From Branchiostoma lanceolatum (Eukaryota; Chordata; Leptocardii; Amphioxiformes; Branchiostomatidae), in NCBI RefSeq assembly GCF_035083965.1, contig NC_089729.1, forward strand, positions 14,992,964-15,056,963: a stretch of 64,000 nt of DNA, written 5' to 3'. Each line of letters opens with the position of its first letter. Within the stretch, counting starts at the first letter, position 1. A model generated the notes under the pieces. It had not been told where the DNA came from. It searched no databases and saw only the letters and a program-made list of their open reading frames with translations. The position numbers and the translations under genes were made by a program. Below are positions 1 through 11,800 of the stretch, piece by piece.

Positions 1-2881
1 TTTTTGTCAATCTTAGAGAGAATGATTGAACATTCTGTATCATTACATATCGCTTGGACCTCCTGGGCCTTAACAAGTGATGTCTGATAGGATCTTGTGC
101 CGTCGAATATATTACGTGTTTCGGACTACTTTTTTTTTTTTTTTTAGTTTGTATGCACTGCTGCTTGTACAATCCTGACAGTTACTGTGCACATGACAAA
201 TATGAACATAACCTGGATGACCGATCTTTATGATATTTAACTCAGGAGGGGAGGGCTGCTGTAGCATTTCCATGGGGGTATGTTGCAATTGGCCCTCGAG
301 CCGAAGAGTTGGCCTGTGTAGGCCCTGGAAACCGCCTGGCAGCCAGGCTGATATGAACATACAAACACTGGTGATAAACATCTCAATTACTTTAAACTCT
401 ACATCTATGACTGGGATTGTTGTTTCCAATTCTTTCTCTATATAGCTAAATACATAGGAATATGCATATGCCATACCCACATTTAAAGTACCGACGATCT
501 AACTATGGCGAAAAGTTCCAAGAGTTTTGCCAAGCTAGCAAATGTTTCTTAACCAACTTCTACTTTAGATGAATTATTTCTTACAGAATTGAGGCCATTG
601 CTTCTAAATGCAAACATCGATCCTTTCGCTCTACCGTTTATTTCCAGTTCATTGGATACAGCAAGTTGCAACTTGAAAGCAAATGAGGTCACGAACTTTC
701 GAGTAAGATAGTAAAATGCCTTTCCCTTCTTGATATTGTCTGGTCGTTAAACCAGCAGCCGTTTTATTGGAATTCTAGACCTCGTCAATTCCCTCATTAT
801 ATCTACCGTTTGCGACAAGAAAACCCATTCCATGATACGTGTTATGCATAGTGATATTTGAAAACATGTTGAAAATATAAATTTGGCGTTTTCGAAACGG
901 AGGAAAAGACGGATGGCCGAAAAATCTGGTTGTTAATTACATATAGAAATAGTATTATCTTTTTACATCGCATTCATGCCTAGAATGCATAATTGTCAGG
1001 AGAAAAGAAAGAGAGTGAGAGAAAAAATTAAACAAGAAAGGCCATTAAAGAAAGAAAGACGAAAGAACAAGAAAGAAAGGAATCTATCTTTTGACAGAAA
1101 GCAAACTGAAAGAAAAATCTATCTTTTGATAGAGAGAAATAAAGAGAGGATGAAAGCAAAAGAAACAAGAACAGAAGTAAACTGGTTACTTCTTTCCTCT
1201 TTCTGGAGCTTGAGAAAATTCAATCTTGACATTGCCTTGACCCTGGAGACCCTGTGCTACAGTATAATGATTTGATTGGCCATCGCCTCTAACCGAGTTC
1301 CATGTAATGACCAATCGTAAACAAGCCTCCCCACCCTCCCACGGCTTCTATTCCTGTCATACTCCTGCCCTTTGTATGAGGTATCGCACGTCAATTTCGA
1401 GTTAATCTTCGCGCCTTTTTGATGGACTTAAGAACGATTCCACACGCCAAGACGTCGCCTCCATCAAAGCCTCTTAAGTATTTTGCGTAGTGTGGTGCTG
1501 TCGTCTGGACGTCCTCTCTGTCTGAGGCGGATTTGGGTTATTGATAATGGTGCTAGATAAGAAAGATGAGTCGGAGTGCATCAGTCTTAAGTGCACGTGT
1601 CAAGTTGATACATGGCTCCAGCAACCAACACGTAAATGTATCTATATATACGGCTCTAAAAGTGAACACTATGGCTAGTCATGATCACGTGCCCAAAACC
1701 TATAGCGAGTCTGCTTTCCACGTCCTTCCAAGTCGGCCATCTTGGAATTCTCCCTGGAAAAACAAAACAAAAATCAAAGCACTATGGGTCCTTCATAATG
1801 ATGCTTTTGAAAGGAAGATCTTAACGGTTGATAACGGTTTTTGTCTGTTCATTCTAAAGACTGTTCACATGGGGAAATAGAGGAATATATTCATTTTCTT
1901 CTCTACCAATATTTGCTCGAAATTTGATTCTTGTTAGCTAAAGTCGAGTCCAAACAAACAAAATTATGAAAAAAATAACAAATCTCTCAAAGGAATTGAT
2001 AAAATAAGCCTTGAAAATTTGGAATGGAATGGCATGATAAACAGTGCAGCAATAACATGTTTCGAAATAGACTAGGTTAAACTCTTTGATATTTTGCAAG
2101 TAACAGTTCTGCATTGAAATACACGGCATCAAGCAATATACTTCGGCAGCATTTTGACGAGGCGGGGTCTAATAAACGCGTGGTAATCCGTATAATATCA
2201 GCTGTCAAAACGCAACGGAACAATGAAAAATCGGAGATCTTATATCTCCACGAAATGTATTCAGTTTTCATAAATATCTTATTTATTCATTACTATGAAT
2301 TCCACACTGTTCCTGTCCATAGCATTTTTCTCACTGGCTCTTATAAAACAACGGACATGCAGATGGCAGGAACTTGAAGAAAGTCACCTTTTCTGGGACT
2401 TTTTACCTAACTTCCTGACAGTGATCACGGCGTGCCTGCGGGGGGAGGGGGGCAAGTTGACCTCCAATATGACCTTCAGTCTGCAGTGACACCATTTTCT
2501 TGCATGTCACTCTAATGTTCTTCAATAAGTAAGAACACACTAGCAACCACACAAACAGACAGGCCGAAAACAAAGCCTGTGTACTCTAAAGTAAGGGTTT
2601 GTTTGTAGAATGAACGTTATGTGTAACTTCATTTTATGGTAAATGTAACAAGAACTTTAAAAAAATGCCCATTCAAAAATTACAATGCTGTACGCTCCTC
2701 CATTGCTGTTCGTGATTGTGTTGTCATCGGGAACATGTGTGTTTTGCAATCATCTAAGAACCCTCACCTTCCTTTCTTTCTTCTTGACGCATTTCTATAT
2801 CATCTCTGACGTTTTTCAACTCCCATGACGTAACGACTGTCCGGAAGTACAAGAGGTCAACTAATTATCTCTCGTCCCCAG
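1..2881. other. non-coding flank, no gene recognised
   Basis: No splice-compatible or conserved coding frame was found here. It contains a 17-T run near 130-146 and a purine-rich tract at about 999-1180. An open frame on the minus strand (112-480) ends in a lysine run encoded by the T tract and looks fortuitous or like the tail of an old retrocopy. Confidence 0.5.
999..1180 (+). repeat. purine-rich (GAAA/AAAG) low-complexity tract
   Basis: About 180 bases are dominated by GAAAGA-like words, with a short internal repeat around ATCTATCTTTTGA. The tract keeps a 99-aa Lys/Arg/Glu-rich frame open, which is compositional and not evidence of a gene. Confidence 0.7.
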
Positions 2882-5800
2882 GGTCTGCCGTCTGTCCCGG
2901 AAGATCCTGAGAACAAGATGACGAATCGTGTTGCCCTTTCCGTGGATGTGTTCCTGGCCTCCGTAGTCATCATTGGCGCCATCCGAGGTATTGTATCCAT
3001 TTTGTCTGTCTCTGTCATGTCCTTAGGCACCATTAGGCGGGGAAATCTTTACTATTTACCGACTAGAATGAACGCAAGACTTCCATTATAACAATCTTTC
3101 CAGAAAAAGAAATACGCCGTAAGTTTTCGACTTGTGTTTCAATTCCAAGCAGAGGTTGAGAATGTACCCATAGTATCATAGTTTTTTTAGTCAAAAATTG
3201 AATTGCGGTGAATCTCATGTGTACATTCACATACTAGTATTTTGTTGACTGAGACAATGATTATTAAAAATACACAATAATTGAATTAACATAGATGTGC
3301 ATGTAACTGTAACGGACAACAAGGTTTTGCTATAGTTCCAGCCAACAGCAAAGAACTATAATCATATGCTAACATGTAATAAAGAATGAATGAATGAATG
3401 AATGAATGAATGAACTTTATTGCTCGACAATTGTACATGGCACAATGTATGGCAATGATAACAAGAAAAACAATACAATGGATACTAAACTAGTCTATTC
3501 TATTCTATTTTGAGAGCTATTACTACAAGGCTATGTACATAAATGGCGCACTGATATGTTAAACGTTTCTGTTTGTTACAATATATTCTCTCTTTTGTAA
3601 AGCGCTACATATGTATTGACCTAAGTGCTTAGATGTGGTATCGGGGCATGACATAAGTAGATTAAATATCTCGATAAATGTTGCAAAATAAAGTTGACAA
3701 AAAAGGCATGTGTACGCGTATGCACCATCTTATGATGGAGAATTCTTGAGCGCCGCCCCCATCCCATTTTCATTTTTCAAGACGAACAGTTGATGGCTAA
3801 GGCTAATATCCATTTAACGATTGGATGACGGTCAAATTGCCCGTTCGGCATATTGGGCTTGACGTCTCCTGCATATTTGCAGTGATATGATACTGCACTT
3901 TAATATCATGAAGGTCATATAGAGGACGGCTGCATTTGACTTATCCTGACATTGAGTGAAGTCTTTCTACCATACTGATTCCAGAAAAGCTTGAGCCTAG
4001 TCTTTCATCGCAGATTGATTTATAAAGCTTGCCCCAAGCTAAAGAGAAAAAAGCCGATTAAGCGATCGGGTTGAAATATATGGCATTAGGAAAAGTGGTT
4101 TTCCGTTCGGGGGCAAAGGAAAAGTTTTTGTAAGTCATGTGATACCAACTGAGTTGTCCACCGTTACTAAGGGTGATTGGATTATTACCGTAAATTGTAT
4201 GTCAATATTACCGTTAGAATACAGATCATATAAAGGGGAAGAAACATATGGCATTAAAAAAAGGCTTTCAGTTTGGGCGCAAAGTAAAAGTTTTGTAAGA
4301 CCGGCTAGCCATTGATACCAACTGGGTTGTCCAGCGTTATTAAGGGCAATTGAATTATTAACGTAAATCGTATTTCAGTATTACCGTTAGAATACAGATT
4401 ATACCAAGGGGTTGTAAGATTTAGCATTAGGAAAAGTGGCTTTCTGGACGGGGGTGAAGTATAAGTTTTTGTAAGGCCGGCGAGCCATTGATACCAACTA
4501 GTTTGTCCACCGTTATTAAGGGCAATTGAATTATTAACGTAAATCGTATTTCAATATAACCGTTAAAATACAGATTATATATAGGGGTCGTCAAGATTTT
4601 GCATTAGGAAAAGTGGCTTTCTGAACGGGGGCAAAGTATAAGTTGTAATGCCGAATATATTAATAGCCATTGATACCAACGGGGTTGTCCACGGTATTCA
4701 TGACAATCAGATTATGAACTTAAATCGTATCCCAATATTGCTGTTAGAATACGGATCATATGAAGGGGTCGGACGATATAGCATTAGGAAAAGTGTTTTT
4801 ACTTTTCTGGGCTAAATAACAGTTTTTGTAAGGCCAGCTAGCCATTGATACCAACTGTTGTCACCGTTATTAAAGGCATCCAGCGCATTTTATGAGGCTT
4901 GAAACTTGAATTAAAAAACTCCAATGTCTAGTCATTCCTACACATAGTAAGTTTCAAACACTATACCATTACATATCGACATTAAACAAGCAAAGATACG
5001 ATGTCGTTGTCTGGTGAGAACTGATAGAATATCCCAGCCCTAATAGACTGATCCTGACTGTCCATCACAATTAGCGGTTCGACCAATGAGAGAGTGACTG
5101 CATGTCCGTCAAATATTTGCATTTTTATGTTTTAATTTTGCATTTCTACGTTTTGACGGAGTTGGGCGGGGCTTTGGTGTACATTATTTACACTAGGCGC
5201 GTGAAACTAAAAGATCACCATGCAGCTTATTATTCTGCCTCTTTTGAGCACTTTTGACAAGAAATCCTCTCGCAAATGTGGTAAACAATGGCATTAAATG
5301 TCAATTTCATAAAGATTACAGCAACTAGAATATTTCCAGTTTTCAAGCCTCATCAACTGCTCTGGGTGCCTTTAAGGGCAATCGGATTATAAAAGCGTTT
5401 CAATATTACTGTTATCTTTTTCATTCGTTGGGATTCTCAACGTATAATGCTTATAATATATCATTATCTGGACATATTCTACTATTCAGATATTCAGGTT
5501 CTTTGGTATTGTAGTTGAACCTGAATATTACATGTCAAATTGTGGTTCGGTCTTGTCTGTTATTTAGAATTCCCTCTCTGTAATGCTTTTCATTTTAGCA
5601 GCATGGTTACCTTTTAGCTAATGGCAGGCTTTAGTTAAAGGATAACAGCTTTTCCAGCTATTTGAACACGCCCTCCGGAAACAAGAGAAGACGTCCTCCA
5701 TTACGGGTCAGATTATAGACGACGCACTCACTAAGTAATCGCCAAGGATGGGTCATTTTCCTTCAAGTCTTCTTCTTAAAAGGTTTTCTTACACATATGA

Positions 5801-8800
5801 AATATTGAATGGGTACGCTCGGAGAAAACGCTCGTAGAATGTTCTTCGTTTGACCTTGGGCATTAGTGCGTTAAACAGGAGTAAATGTTCAAAGACCTTT
5901 CTCTTGGTAATAGCCAGAAAACCAGTATGCATTGATTGACTACGCCTCTAACCTCTATATGAAGAGAGTTTAGAATATCCCCAATACGTGTGTGCACATA
6001 TCTTAGGTTCAAATCGTGCACCAGAATATTTATTGCAAAGTCGATTTATGTAAAAAAAATAAACATATTGTGCTGCGCTGTTCGCCTGGCTGAGTAACAA
6101 ATTTAAAAACATCTCAGTCTCACAGAAATGTGAGTTGTAATATCAAAATCTATTTTTGATTCATCAATTTTAACCTATGTATTGGAAAATTTCAATACAG
6201 TACACTAATTTTCAGGCAGCGAGTTTGATCTCCGAATGTCAACATTGACAACAATTATAGGGATAAAATACAATACATAGATAATCCATGAACAACAAAT
6301 TACACATACTTACATTTTAAGTACCTGCAGTTAACAATCAGGAAAAATAAGTCATACAATCCACTTCAACATATCGTTAAAGTGCCTAGATTATATTGCA
6401 TGAATACATAATATACTTTAGATATCGAAAAATATTTAAGTACGAAGATTGTTTGGGGGTCAGATTCTTTCGAATATATCGTCTTGAAGTTTGGTGGTCC
6501 ATCTTTGTTTGGTCCCTTCCACTTCACTTTGTAAACTTTTCTATACCTTAATGCAATCATTACCCCATTTAATACTGTACTTTAGAGAGGCCCAAAGGCA
6601 CGAGAATAGATGGCCATGTTGGCTGGAACCCTAGTAGCGCCTACAGACTTATGCATCAGGTCGTCACGGGTCACAAACGGCAACATTAGTCCACTCCCTG
6701 CCCTTTAACAAAGTTGTGTTTTGGCCTTTTTCCCTTTTCCCGCCAGAGAATTCAATTTGTTTCCGTCAAATTCAATAGTTGTCGTAGACTTAAAACTCTA
6801 AATATAGACAGTGGCTATCTTTTATCAAGATGGCGGCAACAGGCCCGTGCCATCATCGGTGTAACTTCTCATAAAACGAGAAAAGATTGTTTTATCGATG
6901 TCTGAACTTGGCACGTCACTTCTATATACTAGTTTATGCATGCTGCTGTTCGACCTGATAGATAGCTTAGCAAGCCATAACCGCTGGAACAAATCAATGG
7001 TGTGAATCGGTAAATGTATGGCAATGTGATTTCAGAGATATCTTCACGTAGAAAGACATGAATGATATTTCTCATCTTCAATCTTTCATAATGCTGTTAG
7101 ATTCCTATTACAAATTTCAAAACACATGCTGAAAGGGAACAGTACTACATTGTCCCTCAAACACAAACAACAGGGCAAGTGTTTATAAAGTTAGAATGTA
7201 TGTATTCAATGATGAACGCAACTTTTGAATATTTGAAATATCTGACATACCTTATATTCTTCTAATGCTACTATGATTTTGAGTAGAAGCTATTTTCTAA
7301 TTATGTAGCATATGATTCACGTAGATAGCATGTAATAAATGAATGAAAATAAAGTTTAGCTTTAAGCAAAAATACCTTACGGTAAACAATGGTATGAAAG
7401 AGATCAATACATTTCTCCCATACGGTGCGAAATAATGCCATTTTATGCATAGTCACGTTTTCCCGTCGATATACCTCGTTTATCCAAACTTATGAATGCT
7501 AACGTAGGGAGCATCATGGCCCCGCACGTACATCCAGGTGTCTGCACAGTACGGCAGTGATGGGGATTTAATGCTGATCTGGCAGGGAGTCCGCCATATT
7601 GATTGGGTTTAACGGTCCCGTCTGGCCAGGCCAAATAAATGCCCCTCTAGTATGAGAGGGATTGATGGATACAGGCTGATCACTACGGGCGTTTGGGCAG
7701 CATTCCCATTTCTGTACGTCTTCTTTGGGAATTGTAATGAAATAGCCTGGGGTATATGCCGGGGTTAAAGAAGGGGGAGGGGGGGCAAGAGGGAGGGCAA
7801 TCTTTTTGGTGAGGCAAACCGGTACTTGTCTTAAAATGTCAATTTTTCAAAAGTGTTAATGGTTCAAATCTTGTATAATTTTACAGAGACATATATGCTT
7901 GTCTTCTTTGAGAATTGTGAGGAAATACTTCAAATAGCCTGGGGTATACAGGGGTTAAGGAAGGGGGAGGGGGGCAAGAGGGAGGGCAATCGTTTTGGTG
8001 AGGCAAACCGGTACTTGTCTTAAAATGTTGATTTTTCACAAGTGTTTATGGTTAAAATCTTGTATAGTTTTGCTGAGACATATATGCTTGTCTTGTTTGG
8101 GAATTTTGAGGAATACCTCAAATAGCCTGGGGTATACCGGGGTCAAGAAAGGGGGAGGGGGGCAAGATGGAGGGCAATCGTTTTGGTGAGGCAAACCGGT
8201 ACTTGTCTTAGAATGTTGATTTTTCACAAATGTTTATGGTTAAAATCTTGTATAATTTTGCTGAGACATATATGCTTGTCTTCTTTGGGAATTGTGAGGA
8301 AATAGCCTGGGGTACACCGGGGTTAAGAAAGGGGGTGGGGGGCAAAAGAGAGGGCAATACTTTTGGTGAGGCAAACCCTAATGTCGATTTCAAGTCACAA
8401 GCTTTTGATGTCATAGTCTTGTATTTTGCTGACCCATATATGTTTTCTTTGGGAATTGTAATGGAAAATCCGGGGGTATACCGGGGTAAATGAAGGGGGG
8501 GGGGGGGGAGGCAATCATCTTAATAAGGTAAACCAGTGCTTCTTTTCTGATGTTGATTTCTCAAAATCGTTCGATGTCACCGTTCTTATTAACTTTGCTA
8601 TACTTTGGAGGTTGCACTGATGTTTCATTCCAGATAGGTCAAAGAAATACATGTATTTGAAATAAGTAAACATGGACGATCACAAATAGTTTTCTTTGGT
8701 TTATAGATAGAAATTATAGAAATGAAGCACCAAAATCGTCACATTGTTCGCAGTATTACTCAGTTGAAAAATGTTTGAATATGTAATAAGAAATTTGCCG

Positions 8801-11800
8801 TCATATTCATTTCTTTTACTGTGCAAAAACGGATTTGTCAAAAGTATCTGATGGAATGTATTTTGTCAAAATGGCAACATATATAGTTTTTTTTAGTTTG
8901 AACATTAACTTCTTGTAAAATATTGCTAACCAAAATGTCCTTATGCTGACATTGACAAAAGAACGACAGTTGTCCATATTTCTTTCCGCGTAACGTTCCA
9001 CGATTACTCATTTACTTAAAGCCCTGTGATTTACTGACAATTAACTGAGCACGTGGGAGACAAAATGGTGCAATTAGGCCACAAAATACTGCACCGGCGT
9101 AGTTATGTGGCCTCGGGGAGGAATGAAAATTGAATTATTTCCGTTAGCTTTGTGGGCAATCATCCAAATAAAAGGGTACGGTCGACCGTGTGGTCGTTAA
9201 ACCGAAGTTGTGTAACTTTGTCGTCGGCAATTTCCGGAGACATTTGAATGCTCCCATAATCCTTTTGGGGTAACGGTAGCTTTTGTGTGATAAAGCTAAT
9301 GACATCAGCTACTGTCAAATAACATTAGACCCAACAAGAAATCACCTTAATGGGCAAGAAATATCGTTAGGGATGATGTAGTCATATAGGCCATTGATTA
9401 GCGTGACGTCAACGTTAGGATTTTGCTGTGTACGACTTTTTGCAAGAATAACATGAAAATCTGTCGTTCCTTTCTTCAATTATTCTCCTTGGAAGATTTT
9501 TACAAATACGCCATTGCAGTTCCAGTGACACATACCAGGGGGTCCAAAATTGACCTTGACCTTTCTCCTCTCAGCACCTACCCACATACCAAATATCATT
9601 ACAATCCATCCACACGTTCTTCAGTTATGCTGGTTTTAAGCGTCCGGTGACACAAACATACACACAGGATAACACACACGCAAACGCACGCAAAACAATA
9701 TTTCATGCAGATAAATATATCATTAGTTCAGAGTTTCCCTTTATCAAGTAAAATGTACTGCAACGCATATAGCTTTGAACGTGAACACATATAGACCTTA
9801 CTCTTCCTTTTAGATTATGGATAAAGTCGAATGGTTCCTACGTGAATGTTTTATCTGCTGTAGAATAAAATAGATAAATCATATTCCACAGGATTCTGTG
9901 TTTTCTTATACTCTTTTCTTCTTGTACCTAGGCCTCCCAGCATGCCGTTCGACCGAAGAATGCGTCCAAGGGATGAGGTGCAAATACCACAGTACCTGCG
10001 CGTTCTCCTTCTGTATGGTAAGTTGGAAATGCTATTTGCATGTTGATACTGTGTGTAGCAGATGTTGTGGACAAGTGCTACTTTAGAACTGATTCTGTCG
10101 TGAGATAAGATTAGCGCTAGGTGGCGCTGCGGCAAGACGTTGCTGCCCAACACGTGACCAGTGTATGTATCCCCCGCGTCCAGGTTCATGACTGGAGCAG
10201 ACTGGTCCACTTGTCGTCAGTCCGGTTTGAGAAAGCACAAAATGCTTTTTTTAAGAATAGAGAAACGCTTTGTAGCTGGGTAATTGTAAGGAATACTACT
10301 CTCCAAAAAAGCGCAGAAAATAGTTTCCTGGCTTCCAAATTATTACGATCTTCCGCTCCAGCATATCTGCTTGGAGATCAAAGGAAAAAGGAAAGGAAAG
10401 GGATCTCGAACCAGTTTAGCTCAAATGAACTCAATGAACAGATGAGCTACTCTTCCACTGGTCGTGACAGAGAAGACAGACGCTATGTACAGTATTTACA
10501 GGTTCATTGTACCGGGGGAAATTCCCCTAGCTCTTTTCGACAAGCACAATGAACAGTGGACCACGGCTTAACGTCCCGTCCTAAGGACTGCGATCTTTAA
10601 CGGTAGCGTGCATGTCGGGTGAGCGACACAGCCGGGATCGAACCCGGGGCTTCTAGTTCCAGAGGCAAGATCGCTAACCACTGGACTACGCACGCTAGTA
10701 CTACGCCGCTTCTACCGGTTACTTCTGCTCTTCATACGGTTAAGACCCAAGGGCAGGTTTCTCTTTATAGCCTGACCGGATTTCCTGACATACGAGGTTA
10801 ACTGTACATGACTGTAGGTTTACTGCTATTACTCTAATAACCAGTCTGCGACACGGACCATGATTGCATCCATGCCGGTCTGCTCCCCCTCATTTAAGAG
10901 GAAATCTGGTTAAATCTCCGTCCCTCCCTTAGTTGGCCCTGGCCGTAATTGCGGATATCTATTCGGCATTTGGAGCTATCAGTGCACAAGGTCTAAGCCC
11001 CTAATTCTATACCCGTATGCCTCTCGAAGGACGTCTGTAATTTTGCAAGCAATCTGGATTAGTACTGTAACATCTAGAATTGTAGCATTGGTCAACAAAG
11101 GTTATATACAACACATTCAGATGTAGACAATCGAGTTTTAGCAAATTTTGCAAAAAGTATCCTTAGTTTGTCGAAATTCTGTTTATGCTATCTTTATTCC
11201 CTCTCCTTTCCTTGGTGCGGCATGCATTTTTGCAACTTTTTATCATATTTGCATAGAATCATACCTATCATGGTAAGGTTGCAGTAAAGTTTAAAAAAAC
11301 GTTATCATTATATTTTGTAAACTTTGCCTTTCAGCTGTGCACATGCCAGAATAACCCCTTGGTACTTTCATCCGACGATTATATCTCATATAAGGGTATT
11401 ACGGGCGACGCTTACCCTTAGTTTATGTATTGTCGGTCTTTATTATCAATATTACCCGGTCCCATAGAGGAGATTATGTGGTATTTCCGCCGCCCGTATC
11501 GCAGCTGGCTTAGACCGACCACTGGGCGCCTCGCTACATCTATTACAATCACGGCTGACGGGGGATTTATAAGTTTTAAGTACACAGAGACAGGCCTCAT
11601 TCATCACAAGATGTACCTATCACAGCTAGAGTTCTTTATCTACATTCCAGATGGCGTTTGTACACATTGTAGCGTCGTTTTCAGTCGTTTGTTCTAATCA
11701 TAATATCTAAAGTTTTGTCGTAGAATGATAATTGACTCAACAAAGAAGCAAATGTCTGTAACGTCGTTTAGTGATTTTTTGCTTTGCGGACTGGATAAAG

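Larger units (their letters stand above)
2988..4069. other. first part of intron 1
   Basis: Intron of the cysteine-rich gene. Apart from a (TGAA)n microsatellite and an adjoining LINE-type 3' end near 3390-3500, nothing recognisable is present. Confidence 0.5.

Noticed and set aside
112..480. 122-aa minus-strand open frame
   Set aside because: It ends in a Lys run from a poly-T tract and has no domain or splice support; possibly the tail of an old retrocopy.
976..1275. Lys/Arg/Glu-rich 99-aa frame
   Set aside because: Product of the purine tract; composition alone keeps it open.
4070..8600. CRISPR-like arrays
   Set aside because: Units are 165-190 bp, diverged and without constant short repeats and unique spacers; they are eukaryotic satellites.
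10619..10697. tRNA gene on the minus strand
   Set aside because: A and B boxes are present, but the anticodon arm and acceptor stem do not fold properly and a SINE body follows.
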